This document shows positions 52,294-59,856 of a stretch of DNA of 64,000 bases, in pieces; the first letter of the stretch is position 1; the number at the start of each line of letters is the position of its first letter. The DNA lies in the NCBI GenBank assembly GCA_964506075.1, contig CAZDKO010000002.1, positions 1-64,000 on the forward strand, given 5' to 3'. The notes under the pieces were generated by a model. It did no database searches and was not told the origin of the DNA. It saw only the letters and a program-made list of their open reading frames with translations. A program made the position numbers and the translations under genes. This stretch comes from CAZDKO01 sp964506075 [NCBI: uncultured bacterium] (GTDB taxonomy: Bacteria; CAZDME01; JAYEMH01).

Positions 52294-54216
52294 ATGGCAA
52301 TACGATTGTATTTTACTCAAGAAGGTAATTTAGAGATAAATTCGTTAGAACAAAATAATTTTTCTATAGAAGAGGAAGGAACTGTTTTAGTTCTGCCTTT
52401 TAGGACTATTGAAAAAGACCGTCACCATATTATCATAAACCCAGGGGAGAAACTAAATGAGACGATAGAATACATATTATCCGAACTTAAAAATAAAAAT
52501 TATATAGTTGAACTTGATTCTTATTTAAAAAAGTATTGGGATAATTATATTCTCGAGAAAAATAAAATAAGAGACATAAGAAGGGAAAAAACAAGATTAA
52601 GCGTTGACAATAAAGCGATAAGGCCTATTTTTAAATACACACGTCAACCATTTTCTCATCAGCTTAGAGGAATACGTCATGCGTTAAATTTGGAAAATGC
52701 AGCTAATTTTTCTGTACCAGGAAGCGGGAAAACGCAAGTTGCTTTAGGTATTTTTATGTATTTGAAAACAAAGAAAGTTGTGGAGAAATGTTTTGTTATA
52801 GGACCCGCAAGTTGTTTCGAACCATGGGAAAATGAAGCAAGAGAGTGTCTACAGCGGCCAATTACGGTGTTGCGTTGGTCAGGGAGTGTTACGAAGAGGC
52901 GCAGAATAGGCAGTCTTGCCAGAAACAGTGATTTAATACTGATAACATATCAAACAGCTTGTAATGATTTTTTATTATTAGAACAGATACTCAGACGATA
53001 TAAAACTCTTCTGGTATTAGATGAATCACATCATGTTAAGAATCCAAATGGATCACGCGCAAAAGCTATTTTACGTCTTTCCCCATTTTCTACTAAAAGA
53101 TTAATTCTTACAGGCACACCGGCTCCACATTCTCTATTTGATGTATGGACACAATTTTCTTTTCTTTGGCCATCTCAACAACTTATAAAGGATTTTTATT
53201 CATTTAAAAGAGAATTAGAATCACACAAGAACCCAGCAGTCAAACTGAAACGGGATCTTAATCCATATTTCATTCGAACAACAAAAAAGGAATTAGGACT
53301 TCCCGAAATTAAATGGGATATTGATTTTATAAACAAAAAAGATATTCCCTCTGAACAGAGAAAAATTATTGACCTTTTAGAGCTAAAGACATTAACAGAG
53401 GCTAGGAAATTTGGTCTTTCAGATGTAGATATGGATGTCTTGTATAAATGGAGAATAGCAAGAATTATTAGATTATTACAAGCTGCATCAAACCCAGCTC
53501 TTTTGTTAAAAAGAATAGATTGCTGTAACATTGAGAAGAGCCTGGATGTCGATATGTCAGATCTGGTAAATTATGCGAATGTATTTTTAAGTCTAAAAAA
53601 ATTACCTATAAAGATAGATATCGTTATAAAAAAGACAAAAGCACTCGTAGAGTCAGGAAAAAAGGTTATAGTCTGGTCATGGTTTGTAGAAAACTTATGT
53701 CTTTTGGAAAAGCTGTTAAATAAATATAATCCGCTAATGATATATGGTGAAATTAAACCCTACGAAGAAAAAGAAGATTCAGCATTAGAAGAAAGTAGAG
53801 AACGGAATATACGCGATTTTAAAAAGAAAAAGGACAGACCTATATTGTTGGCCAATCCGGCTGCCTGTGCAGAATCAATATCTCTACACAAACAGTGCCA
53901 GGATGCAATATATCTTGATAGAAATTTTAATTGCGGACAATTTTTACAATCAATGGACCGTATTCATAGGGTTGGAATGCCGCGCGACACAACAGCTCTA
54001 TATCACATTCCTATCATTGATTGCGCTATTGAGCGTAGCATAGATAAACGCCTCAAAAAACGCCAGCAAGATCTTTACACAGTTCTTAACGATCCAATGC
54101 CAGTTTTAGGTGTTGATGATGACGCCTGGCTTGCAGATTCGACTGGTGAGCTAAACGATGCGTTTGATGATGTAATAAAAGAAATAAAAAATGAGAAAAG
54201 AAAACACTCTATATAA
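52294..54216 (+). CDS. SNF2-family helicase-like ATPase of the defence-like operon
   Basis: 640 residues. After about 130 residues of unassigned N-terminal sequence comes motif I (SVPGSGKTQVALGIF, near 142), Ia (IGPASCFEPWENEA), II (VLDESHHVKNPNGSRA, near 243), III (LILTGTPAPHS), and in the second lobe IVIVW-type VIVWSWFVENLCLLEKLL, V (ANPAACAESISLHKQC) and VI (LQSMDRIHRVGM). This order and the DESH box fit SNF2 translocases; a DISARM-like or BREX-like role is conceivable. It starts 17 bases after the ParB-like gene and overlaps the next gene by 26 bases. Confidence 0.88.
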   Translation: MAIRLYFTQEGNLEINSLEQNNFSIEEEGTVLVLPFRTIEKDRHHIIINPGEKLNETIEYILSELKNKNYIVELDSYLKKYWDNYILEKNKIRDIRREKTRLSVDNKAIRPIFKYTRQPFSHQLRGIRHALNLENAANFSVPGSGKTQVALGIFMYLKTKKVVEKCFVIGPASCFEPWENEARECLQRPITVLRWSGSVTKRRRIGSLARNSDLILITYQTACNDFLLLEQILRRYKTLLVLDESHHVKNPNGSRAKAILRLSPFSTKRLILTGTPAPHSLFDVWTQFSFLWPSQQLIKDFYSFKRELESHKNPAVKLKRDLNPYFIRTTKKELGLPEIKWDIDFINKKDIPSEQRKIIDLLELKTLTEARKFGLSDVDMDVLYKWRIARIIRLLQAASNPALLLKRIDCCNIEKSLDVDMSDLVNYANVFLSLKKLPIKIDIVIKKTKALVESGKKVIVWSWFVENLCLLEKLLNKYNPLMIYGEIKPYEEKEDSALEESRERNIRDFKKKKDRPILLANPAACAESISLHKQCQDAIYLDRNFNCGQFLQSMDRIHRVGMPRDTTALYHIPIIDCAIERSIDKRLKKRQQDLYTVLNDPMPVLGVDDDAWLADSTGELNDAFDDVIKEIKNEKRKHSI

Positions 54217-55198
54217 TTTAATAAAATCCAATGGAAATTTAGGAGAGATAGCGCTTGTTTTAAGACCACTACAGAAGGGGGCGCTTGAAGACTGGGTTCT
54301 TAAAGTTTGCATTTATAAGCAAGCTGGGGTGAGCACTAGAATACCTGAGCCAGATACACTAATAAATGCTTCAGCAGTTTTAGGGCTGGTAGAAATCAGA
54401 AAAAGGAAGAAAAATAGAGTAGTGTCTCTTTCGAGGCTTGGCAAAAATATTGTTAGATTAAAAACTGTAGAAAAAGATAGACTGACAAAACAACAAGGAA
54501 AGATCATTTTTTCTATTGCACTAGAAAAAATGGATATTATAGATGATGTGTTATCTGTAATAAATATGTTTAACATTTATCAAAATGGAGATTTTAGGAT
54601 TAGTAGTAATGATAACCGAATTAATTATCTTGAGGACCAAATTCTCCGCCTATTCCAGCAGTTAAAAATTGCTACCTATCAAAACGGAAATATAATCGTT
54701 GAAAAAAAAGACAAAGAATGGTTAATTGCTTTAATCTCATCCATACGTGAGACTAGCATAGATGAGCTCTTAGACCTACTGACTTTGAAAAGGAAGTATG
54801 GAATAATGGCAGAGGATTTTGTATTGCGGAAAGAGAAAGAAAGACTGGTTAAGATTGGGCGCATGGATCTTGCTAGTTTAGTTAAGAAAATAAGTGACCA
54901 GAATATTTCTGCGGGATATGACATTTTGTCCTTTGATGGATGCAAATCGTCTCTTATTCCAGATAGATTTATTGAAGTAAAGGGAAGCTCAAATAATCAG
55001 TTAGTTTTTTATATATCAAAAAATGAAATACAAATAGCACAAAAAATGCAAGATAAATATTGGATATATTGTGTATTGGGCGTAGGAAATCCAACTAATC
55101 AAAAAATAGAAATAATAAATAATCCATATAAAAGAATTTTTCAGGAAAAGCAGTTTAACATAGAACCCATTTTGTGGCGGATAAGCGAAAAAAGATAA
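54191..55198 (+). CDS. DUF3883 nuclease-like protein
   Basis: 335 residues. The C-terminal 110 residues carry GYDILSFDGCKSSLIPDRFIEVKGSS (in pieces SFDG, then RFIEVKGSSN near residue 260) and ISKNEIQIAQKMQDKYWIYCVLGV, the DUF3883 (NO VEIN C-terminal) pattern of a PD-(D/E)XK-type nuclease fold with Asp, Glu and Lys in place. The first 220 residues are helical and do not resemble a family I can name. In known systems DUF3883 is found with SNF2 helicases and methylases. The start ATG 54191 lies 26 bases inside the helicase gene, showing coupled translation. Confidence 0.75.
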   Translation: MRKENTLYNLIKSNGNLGEIALVLRPLQKGALEDWVLKVCIYKQAGVSTRIPEPDTLINASAVLGLVEIRKRKKNRVVSLSRLGKNIVRLKTVEKDRLTKQQGKIIFSIALEKMDIIDDVLSVINMFNIYQNGDFRISSNDNRINYLEDQILRLFQQLKIATYQNGNIIVEKKDKEWLIALISSIRETSIDELLDLLTLKRKYGIMAEDFVLRKEKERLVKIGRMDLASLVKKISDQNISAGYDILSFDGCKSSLIPDRFIEVKGSSNNQLVFYISKNEIQIAQKMQDKYWIYCVLGVGNPTNQKIEIINNPYKRIFQEKQFNIEPILWRISEKR

Positions 55199-55223
55199 TG
55201 AGCAACCATTAATTATCAGAGAG

Positions 55224-56060
55224 ATGAATATACAAAAGAGTTTTAATAAGATTATATGCGGTGACTGTCTGGATGTTTTAAAAGATTTTCCAAATAGTTG
55301 CATAGATTTAATAATAACATCCCCGCCTTATGCAAATAGCCGGAAGGCTGATTATGGAGGTATACAGCCATCCGAATATGTTGCTTGGTTATTACCGCGC
55401 ACCGAACAATTTATGCGAGTATTAAAGCCGAGCGGTACCTTTATATTAAATATAAAAGAGAAGGTGGTGGATGGCGAAAGGCATACGTATGCAATTGATT
55501 TAATTCTTAAAATGCGTGAACAGGGTTGGCGTTGGACAGAAGAATTTATTTGGCACAAAAAGAATTCTTTCCCTGGAAAATGGCCAAATCGTTTCAGAGA
55601 TGCTTGGGAAAGATGTTTGCAGTTCAATAAACGCAAACAATTTAAAATGTACCAAGATGCAGTAAAAATTCCTATTGGCGAATGGGCAAATTATAGACTT
55701 AAGAATTTGAGTGATAGTGATAATATAAGATTGGACTCGCATTCAAAAAGCGGCTTTGGCAGACGCGTCGCTAATTGGGCCGGCAAAAAAAAGGTATATC
55801 CAACAAATGTGTTACATATAGCAACAGAATGTGCTAATAGAAGTCATAGTGCCACGTTTCCTATTGGACTACCTACATGGTTTATAAAATTATTTACTAA
55901 AAAGGGAGATGTTGTGCTAGATCCTTTTATCGGTTCTGGTACAAGTGCCGTGGCTTCTAGGAAACTTAGCAGAAAGTATATTGGTATTGATATTGAAAAA
56001 AAGTTTTGTGAATTAGCTCAAAAAAATATAAATAAAAATTGTTCCAAGGAAAATTACTAA
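55224..56060 (+). CDS. DNA methyltransferase, SPPY-type (N4-cytosine or N6-adenine)
   Basis: 278 residues. Motif IV is TSPPYANSRKADYGG near residue 32 and motif I, DPFIGSGTSAVASRKLSRKYIGID, comes late (near 233), the permuted beta-class order. KKVYPTNVLHIATECANRSHSATFP is typical of m4C/m6A beta methylases. SPPY favours N4-cytosine, but N6-adenine is not excluded. A methylase as the last gene of a helicase/nuclease operon would mark self DNA. It starts 25 bases after the DUF3883 gene. Confidence 0.88.
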   Translation: MNIQKSFNKIICGDCLDVLKDFPNSCIDLIITSPPYANSRKADYGGIQPSEYVAWLLPRTEQFMRVLKPSGTFILNIKEKVVDGERHTYAIDLILKMREQGWRWTEEFIWHKKNSFPGKWPNRFRDAWERCLQFNKRKQFKMYQDAVKIPIGEWANYRLKNLSDSDNIRLDSHSKSGFGRRVANWAGKKKVYPTNVLHIATECANRSHSATFPIGLPTWFIKLFTKKGDVVLDPFIGSGTSAVASRKLSRKYIGIDIEKKFCELAQKNINKNCSKENY

Positions 56061-56107
56061 TCGCCTTCATCGTAAGAATATGTATCTAAAAGAATCTTAA
56101 TAATAGT

Positions 56108-56150
56108 GACAGCTAGCAGTTTTTAAAATAGCCGCTATCCCTGATAAAGC
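56108..56150 (+). repeat. Direct repeat bracketing the GAF/YDY module, copy 1
   Basis: GACAGCTAGCAGTTTTTAAAATAG through CTGATAAAGC. It matches 58267-58310 at about 37 of 44 positions with one gap, in the same orientation. Such GACAGCTACC...CTGATAAAGC sequences look like the ends of REP-associated elements. Confidence 0.75.
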
Positions 56151-56223
56151 CAGAAAGTAATTGGCATAAGGTTGTTTGGAGACCAAGAGGGAGGACAAGA
56201 AAATCACTCTGATCCCATTTCTG

Positions 56224-56273
56224 CAATATTGTTGGGTGTTCACCAAGAGAATTATTAACGTGCGACAATATTG
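56224..56273. promoter_or_regulatory. Paired CAATATTG palindromes ahead of the GAF/YDY module
   Basis: The palindrome CAATATTG occurs at 56224-56231 and 56266-56273, and the second extends to ACAATATTGT. They start exactly 42 bases apart, about four helical turns, which suits a repressor bound on one DNA face. The rest of 56061-56351 shows no gene. Confidence 0.4.
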
Positions 56274-56351
56274 TGGAAAAACTAGACCATTATTTAGCAG
56301 AATATATTCGATGAATATCAAAAACAATGTTTTCGAAAAGGTTATTAATGT

Positions 56352-57221
56352 ATGCGCGCCTCTAAATATATAGCTATAGGGATAGTTTTTTTACTAGCAG
56401 CCGTTGTGCAGGGGTCGCTTAGATATATTACGCCGGAATTAATTAGTACATTCCAGAATAATCCTATACTAATAAATGTTTTGGCGGGACTGTCTCATAA
56501 TAAATTCTATACATCAGTAATAGCCAGCACAATAATGGCGTCTCAATTATTATTGGGGATTATTTTATATCCGCGAGATTATATAAAAAAGCGAAAAACA
56601 AAAATTCTGAAACGCATACATTCAAATTTATTTAATGATGATACCAATCACAGGGTAACGTTATTTAAAGAGGTAGGTTATATTCACGCATTGTGGGAAT
56701 ATGTGTGGACATTATTTTATCACTTAAGGCCGAAATATTTCTTTAGGTTTTTGCTTCATTTAAAAAAATTCCCATGCCCGGCAAATTATTTAATCATAGA
56801 TATCAGAGAGGGACGCTTTAAAAAATCACGGACAATGTTCAAAGTAGAAGAAAACATTTTGGGCAACTGCGAAGGAATTGTCGGAATGATAAGATGCCAA
56901 AAAGCTATGAGCCTTTGCGTTTCCGATTTGCCAGATATAACAAATATAGACCTCGATAGTATAGATTTATCAAATATGCGAAAGAACGAAACTAAAACAG
57001 TTCGAGAGTATATGGAAAAGGGTTACATAAAAAACATAGAATCGTTAAAAATTCTACATTTAAAATCTCGACATTTTTTAGGTTCGGTAATTTATAAAAC
57101 CGAAGGCGTGCCATGCGCAATGCTTTTAGTAGATAGTACATCAGAATCTAATCCATTTACAGAAAAGGTGGTGGATAAGTTTACTGTATATAGTGAATTT
57201 TTAACTGACTTGATATCATAA
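56352..57221 (+). CDS. Two-TM membrane protein with GAF-like domain
   Basis: 289 residues, unrecognised as a whole. Two N-terminal hydrophobic helices (about 5-24, IAIGIVFLLAAVVQGSL; and 54-74, TSVIASTIMASQLLLGIILY) are followed by a basic stretch (KKRKTKILKRIHS) and a 200-residue cytoplasmic region. From about 145 it resembles a GAF domain: NYLIIDIREGRF, NILGNCEGIVGMIRCQKAM, SVIYKTEGVPCAMLLVDS, and the final FTEKVVDKFTVYSEFLTDLIS helix. GAF domains bind small molecules or nucleotides. First gene of a three-gene unit; function not known. Confidence 0.6.
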   Translation: MRASKYIAIGIVFLLAAVVQGSLRYITPELISTFQNNPILINVLAGLSHNKFYTSVIASTIMASQLLLGIILYPRDYIKKRKTKILKRIHSNLFNDDTNHRVTLFKEVGYIHALWEYVWTLFYHLRPKYFFRFLLHLKKFPCPANYLIIDIREGRFKKSRTMFKVEENILGNCEGIVGMIRCQKAMSLCVSDLPDITNIDLDSIDLSNMRKNETKTVREYMEKGYIKNIESLKILHLKSRHFLGSVIYKTEGVPCAMLLVDSTSESNPFTEKVVDKFTVYSEFLTDLIS

Positions 57222-57235
57222 TAAAGGAGATAGAA

Positions 57236-57658
57236 ATGACCACTATTAACATTGACCAGAATAGATACAAACAAGCTATACCATTTTTTGATTCGAGAGG
57301 AATAAAAATAACCATGTATTTACCACCGATTTTTATTCCCCAATCAGTAAACGGTAGCTATATATCAGAGGACGACTCTTTTGAAATAAAATTTAACTAT
57401 AAAGAAATAGAAGTAGCAATAACGTTATTTGATAATGATCACGCCCGTTTTATGGTAGGAAAACATACAAAAAAACCGTTAGCCCTGCATATAAAAAATG
57501 TAAAGAAACAAGGTGTTACATTTATTACTTTAGAACAAATTTTTAATGATGCAATAAGCAAAGTAGATAAACCTATAGAAAAGGGTAATATGGAAGTAGC
57601 AAAATCTGTTGTTACAGATAATGTTGAAAGTTTTGCAAGTACAGTCCCTAGTATATAA
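57236..57658 (+). CDS. Hypothetical protein (140 aa) of the three-gene module
   Basis: 140 residues. Unrecognised. A conserved-looking hydrophobic stretch, PIFIPQSVNGSYISEDDSFE, is followed by alternating charged/hydrophobic strands (IKFNYKEIEVAITLFDNDHARF), suggesting a small beta protein with a helical end (FITLEQIFNDAISKVDKP). AAAGGAGA lies 7 bases before the ATG. It lies 14 bases after the GAF-like gene, so the two are cotranscribed. Confidence 0.6.
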   Translation: MTTINIDQNRYKQAIPFFDSRGIKITMYLPPIFIPQSVNGSYISEDDSFEIKFNYKEIEVAITLFDNDHARFMVGKHTKKPLALHIKNVKKQGVTFITLEQIFNDAISKVDKPIEKGNMEVAKSVVTDNVESFASTVPSI

Positions 57659-57676
57659 AATTATTTCGAGGATCAA

Positions 57677-58042
57677 ATGAAAGATGTCACAAGAAGAGCC
57701 GTTGCGTTTATTGCAGGGTGCTTAATAAGCGGGGAAAAAGCGTCTGCGATATATGATTATTCTGCGGCAAAATATTTCAATTTTAGTGGTAAAGTATCCG
57801 AAAAGGATATATCCCTTTATGATCATGAGCTAAATTGTAACATTATTGCGGGATTCGGAACTGTAAATTCTTATTCACTATACCATTACGGCACTAAGAA
57901 ACACATTGCCCTTGAAATAAAACAAGCAAATTTTACAGGATACGACTACGATTCGGGGAAACATTTCCAAGGTTCTGTAGCTAATACAGCTATAAATATA
58001 TATGATTATGAAACAGGACAGTATTATAATTTCTCGATATAG
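57677..58042 (+). CDS. Five-repeat YDY beta protein (121 aa)
   Basis: 121 residues. After a 24-residue N-terminal segment (VTRRAVAFIAGCLISGEKAS) there are five imperfect repeats of 20-22 residues, each opening with a tyrosine and aspartate or histidine: IYDYSAAKYFNFSG, LYDHELNCNI, LYHYGTKKHIAL, GYDYDSGKHFQG and IYDYETGQYYNFSI. The pattern suggests a repetitive beta fold such as a small barrel or helix-free coil. I do not recognise a named family. It is 18 bases after the 140-residue gene and ends the module before a strong terminator. Confidence 0.65.
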   Translation: MKDVTRRAVAFIAGCLISGEKASAIYDYSAAKYFNFSGKVSEKDISLYDHELNCNIIAGFGTVNSYSLYHYGTKKHIALEIKQANFTGYDYDSGKHFQGSVANTAINIYDYETGQYYNFSI

Positions 58043-58072
58043 TATCAGGTCCGTCAAAATATTCTTTTTCAG

Positions 58073-58114
58073 CAAAAAGGTAAAATTTTGGTGCGGGAAA
58101 ATTTTGCCTTTTTG
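58073..58114. terminator. Strong bidirectional terminator after the YDY gene
   Basis: CAAAAAGGTAAAATTTT pairs with AAAATTTTGCCTTTTTG in a 17-bp stem (one T-G pair) with flanking A and T runs, so it works on both strands. Confidence 0.8.
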
Positions 58115-58132
58115 TGAGGTGTTTTCACGTTG

Positions 58133-58160
58133 AACAAAAAAGGGTCAGAATCGTTTTTGA
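58133..58160 (+). repeat. REP/RAYT-like GGGTCAGAATC element, right copy
   Basis: AACAAAAAAGGGTCAGAATCGTTTTTGA, opposite in orientation to the related element at 50911-50937. Confidence 0.6.
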
Positions 58161-58188
58161 TTAAGTATTGTCTCCGTAATTTTGTTTA

Positions 58189-58250
58189 TTCCCATAGTTT
58201 TATTTTATAAAACTAAACATGGGAATAAACAAAATAAACACGGGGATGGC
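58189..58250 (-). repeat. Hairpin repeat, right copy flanking the island
   Basis: On the minus strand it matches 50692-50753 at 54 of 62 positions, including the inner TAGTTTTATAAAATAAAACTA. Together the pair forms inverted flanks 7.5 kb apart. Confidence 0.8.
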
Positions 58251-58266
58251 GCTAAAAAGCGCAAGG

Positions 58267-58310
58267 GACAGCTACCGGTTTTAAAAATAGCTACCATACC
58301 CTGATAAAGC
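58267..58310 (+). repeat. Direct repeat bracketing the GAF/YDY module, copy 2
   Basis: GACAGCTACCGGTTTTAAAAATAG through CTGATAAAGC; see copy 1 at 56108-56150. It stops 6 bases before the Pif1-like gene. Confidence 0.75.
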
Positions 58311-58315
58311 GAGAT

Positions 58316-59635
58316 ATGAGAAAAAGAAATAGACTTCTTAATGAAGCAAATATTTTGCCTGACAACCTGGAATTAAATGATGAATTCGTAGACACTTTTA
58401 ATTTAATAGAAAATACGGATGACAGCATTTTTATTACCGGTAAGGCCGGTACCGGTAAATCAACCCTCCTTAAATATTTCAAAAAGAACACCGCTAAAAA
58501 TGTCGCTATTTTAGCGCCGACCGGTATTGCGGCCATAAATGTTGGCGGCCAGACAATCCACTCTTTTTTCAGATTTCCGCCTCGTTTAATCCAGAAGGAT
58601 AATATTCGCAGAAGACGTAACAGTATAATCATTCAAAGACTCGACACAGTAATAATCGATGAAGTTTCTATGGTGCGCGCCGACGTTATGGACGGGATTG
58701 ACTATGCGCTTAGGATTGGTCGTGATGAGATGAAGCTGCCATTCGGTGGCGTCCAGATGGTATTTTTGGGAGATTTATTTCAGCTTCCCCCGGTGGTAGA
58801 GAAGGAAGCGCAAGACATTTTTGACCAGCGCTACGATAGTCCGTATTTTTTTAAAGCCAAAGTTTTCAATAAACTGAACCTGCGATATGTGGAGTTGAAT
58901 AAAAATTACCGCCAATCAGATACCCGATTTGTTGATTTGTTGAATAAAATCCGGAATAAGACTCAAGGGGATGATGACCTTGAGCTGCTGAATGAGAGAG
59001 TGACAAAAATAATCCCGGGAGATTATAATCATCGTGTTTTTTTGACGGCTACCAATAACCGCGCCAATGCGATAAATGAAGAAAAATTAGCCGGTCTACT
59101 TGACCAGGAATATAAATATGAAGCCGATATTACCGGCAAATTTGAAGAATCTGCTTATCCAACGGAGGATTGTTTGAGGCTTAAGAAGGGAGCACAGATT
59201 ATTTTGATAAAAAATGACCCTGATAAAAGATGGGTAAATGGCACCATTGCGGAGATTGCGGCGTTATCCCCGGGCACTATAAAAGTTTCTATAAATGGAA
59301 ACATTCATGAGGTGGCAAAGGCAACCTGGGAAAAGATTAAATACGAATATAATTTAGACGAAGATAAAATTGAAGAAAAGATAATCGGTACCTTTGAACA
59401 ATATCCGATAAAACTAGCCTGGGCAATTACCATCCACAAGAGCCAGGGCCAGACTTTTGACAATATTATTATAGATTTAGGAGCCGGCGCTTTTAGTCAT
59501 GGCCAGGTATACGTTGGTCTTAGTCGCTGCACTTCGCTGGAAGGTATTATTTTAAAAAGGCCGGTAATTGAGAGCGACATTATTTTTGATGAAAGAGTCT
59601 ACGAGTTTAGAAACAGATTTCTGAATTTAATATAA
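58316..59635 (+). CDS. Pif1-like helicase
   Basis: 439 residues, complete. Walker A FITGKAGTGKSTLLKYF near residue 42; LAPTGIAAINVGGQTIHSFF; Walker B VIIDEVSMVRADVMDG; FLGDLFQLPPV; ELNKNYRQSD; and the C-terminal UvrD-like AITIHKSQGQTFDNIIID and YVGLSRCTSLEGIIL motifs. This is the short bacterial Pif1-like (RecD2-related) form without accessory domains. It unwinds DNA 5' to 3' in the family. It sits just beyond the island's right flank and its CCGG-rich codon use matches the host, so it may not belong to the island. Confidence 0.92.
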   Translation: MRKRNRLLNEANILPDNLELNDEFVDTFNLIENTDDSIFITGKAGTGKSTLLKYFKKNTAKNVAILAPTGIAAINVGGQTIHSFFRFPPRLIQKDNIRRRRNSIIIQRLDTVIIDEVSMVRADVMDGIDYALRIGRDEMKLPFGGVQMVFLGDLFQLPPVVEKEAQDIFDQRYDSPYFFKAKVFNKLNLRYVELNKNYRQSDTRFVDLLNKIRNKTQGDDDLELLNERVTKIIPGDYNHRVFLTATNNRANAINEEKLAGLLDQEYKYEADITGKFEESAYPTEDCLRLKKGAQIILIKNDPDKRWVNGTIAEIAALSPGTIKVSINGNIHEVAKATWEKIKYEYNLDEDKIEEKIIGTFEQYPIKLAWAITIHKSQGQTFDNIIIDLGAGAFSHGQVYVGLSRCTSLEGIILKRPVIESDIIFDERVYEFRNRFLNLI

Positions 59636-59639
59636 AAAA

Positions 59640-59801
59640 ATGGCTAAAAATTTATATTGTCTAATGTTATTATTATTCATCTTATTGACTTTGGCGGGAT
59701 GTACTACACCTTTTAACGCCGATAAACAAACTTTACCTAATGTATCGGAGCCTAATCCGTTACAACCGGATATTTATACCCATCGCCGGTTTTACCGGTA
59801 G
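59640..59801 (+). CDS. Small lipoprotein (53 aa)
   Basis: A 53-residue gene below usual size cutoffs. After NLYCLMLLLFILLTLAGC (lipobox LAGC, Cys21), the mature part is a short, proline-containing tail (TTPFNADKQTLPNVSEPNPL) ending in HRRFYR. No clear ribosome site is seen, as the ATG is 5 bases after the Pif1 stop. Lipid-anchored in the envelope; role unknown. Confidence 0.65.
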   Translation: MAKNLYCLMLLLFILLTLAGCTTPFNADKQTLPNVSEPNPLQPDIYTHRRFYR

Positions 59802-59856
59802 GTGGGGGAGTAAAAATAATTAACATAACGTTGTTTTGATAAGGAGACCAATACCA

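Noticed and set aside
50999-56060. Known DISARM or BREX locus.
   Set aside because: No DUF1998, PLD, PglZ or BrxA/BrxC-type gene is present; only a helicase and a methylase are shared.
56176-56373. A 65-residue open frame before the GAF-like gene.
   Set aside because: It runs through the paired palindromes and overlaps the start of the next gene; no ribosome site or family pattern.
56352-58042. Panoptes-like (mCpol/2TM-beta) or CBASS module.
   Set aside because: No nucleotidyltransferase motif is visible in the 140-aa or 121-aa protein, and the membrane protein has a GAF-like rather than the expected effector domain.
48621-58310. Integrative element inserted at tRNA-Ser with an attachment-site duplicate.
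   Set aside because: I found no second copy of the tRNA 3' end downstream and no integrase gene; the island is better explained by its own repeats.
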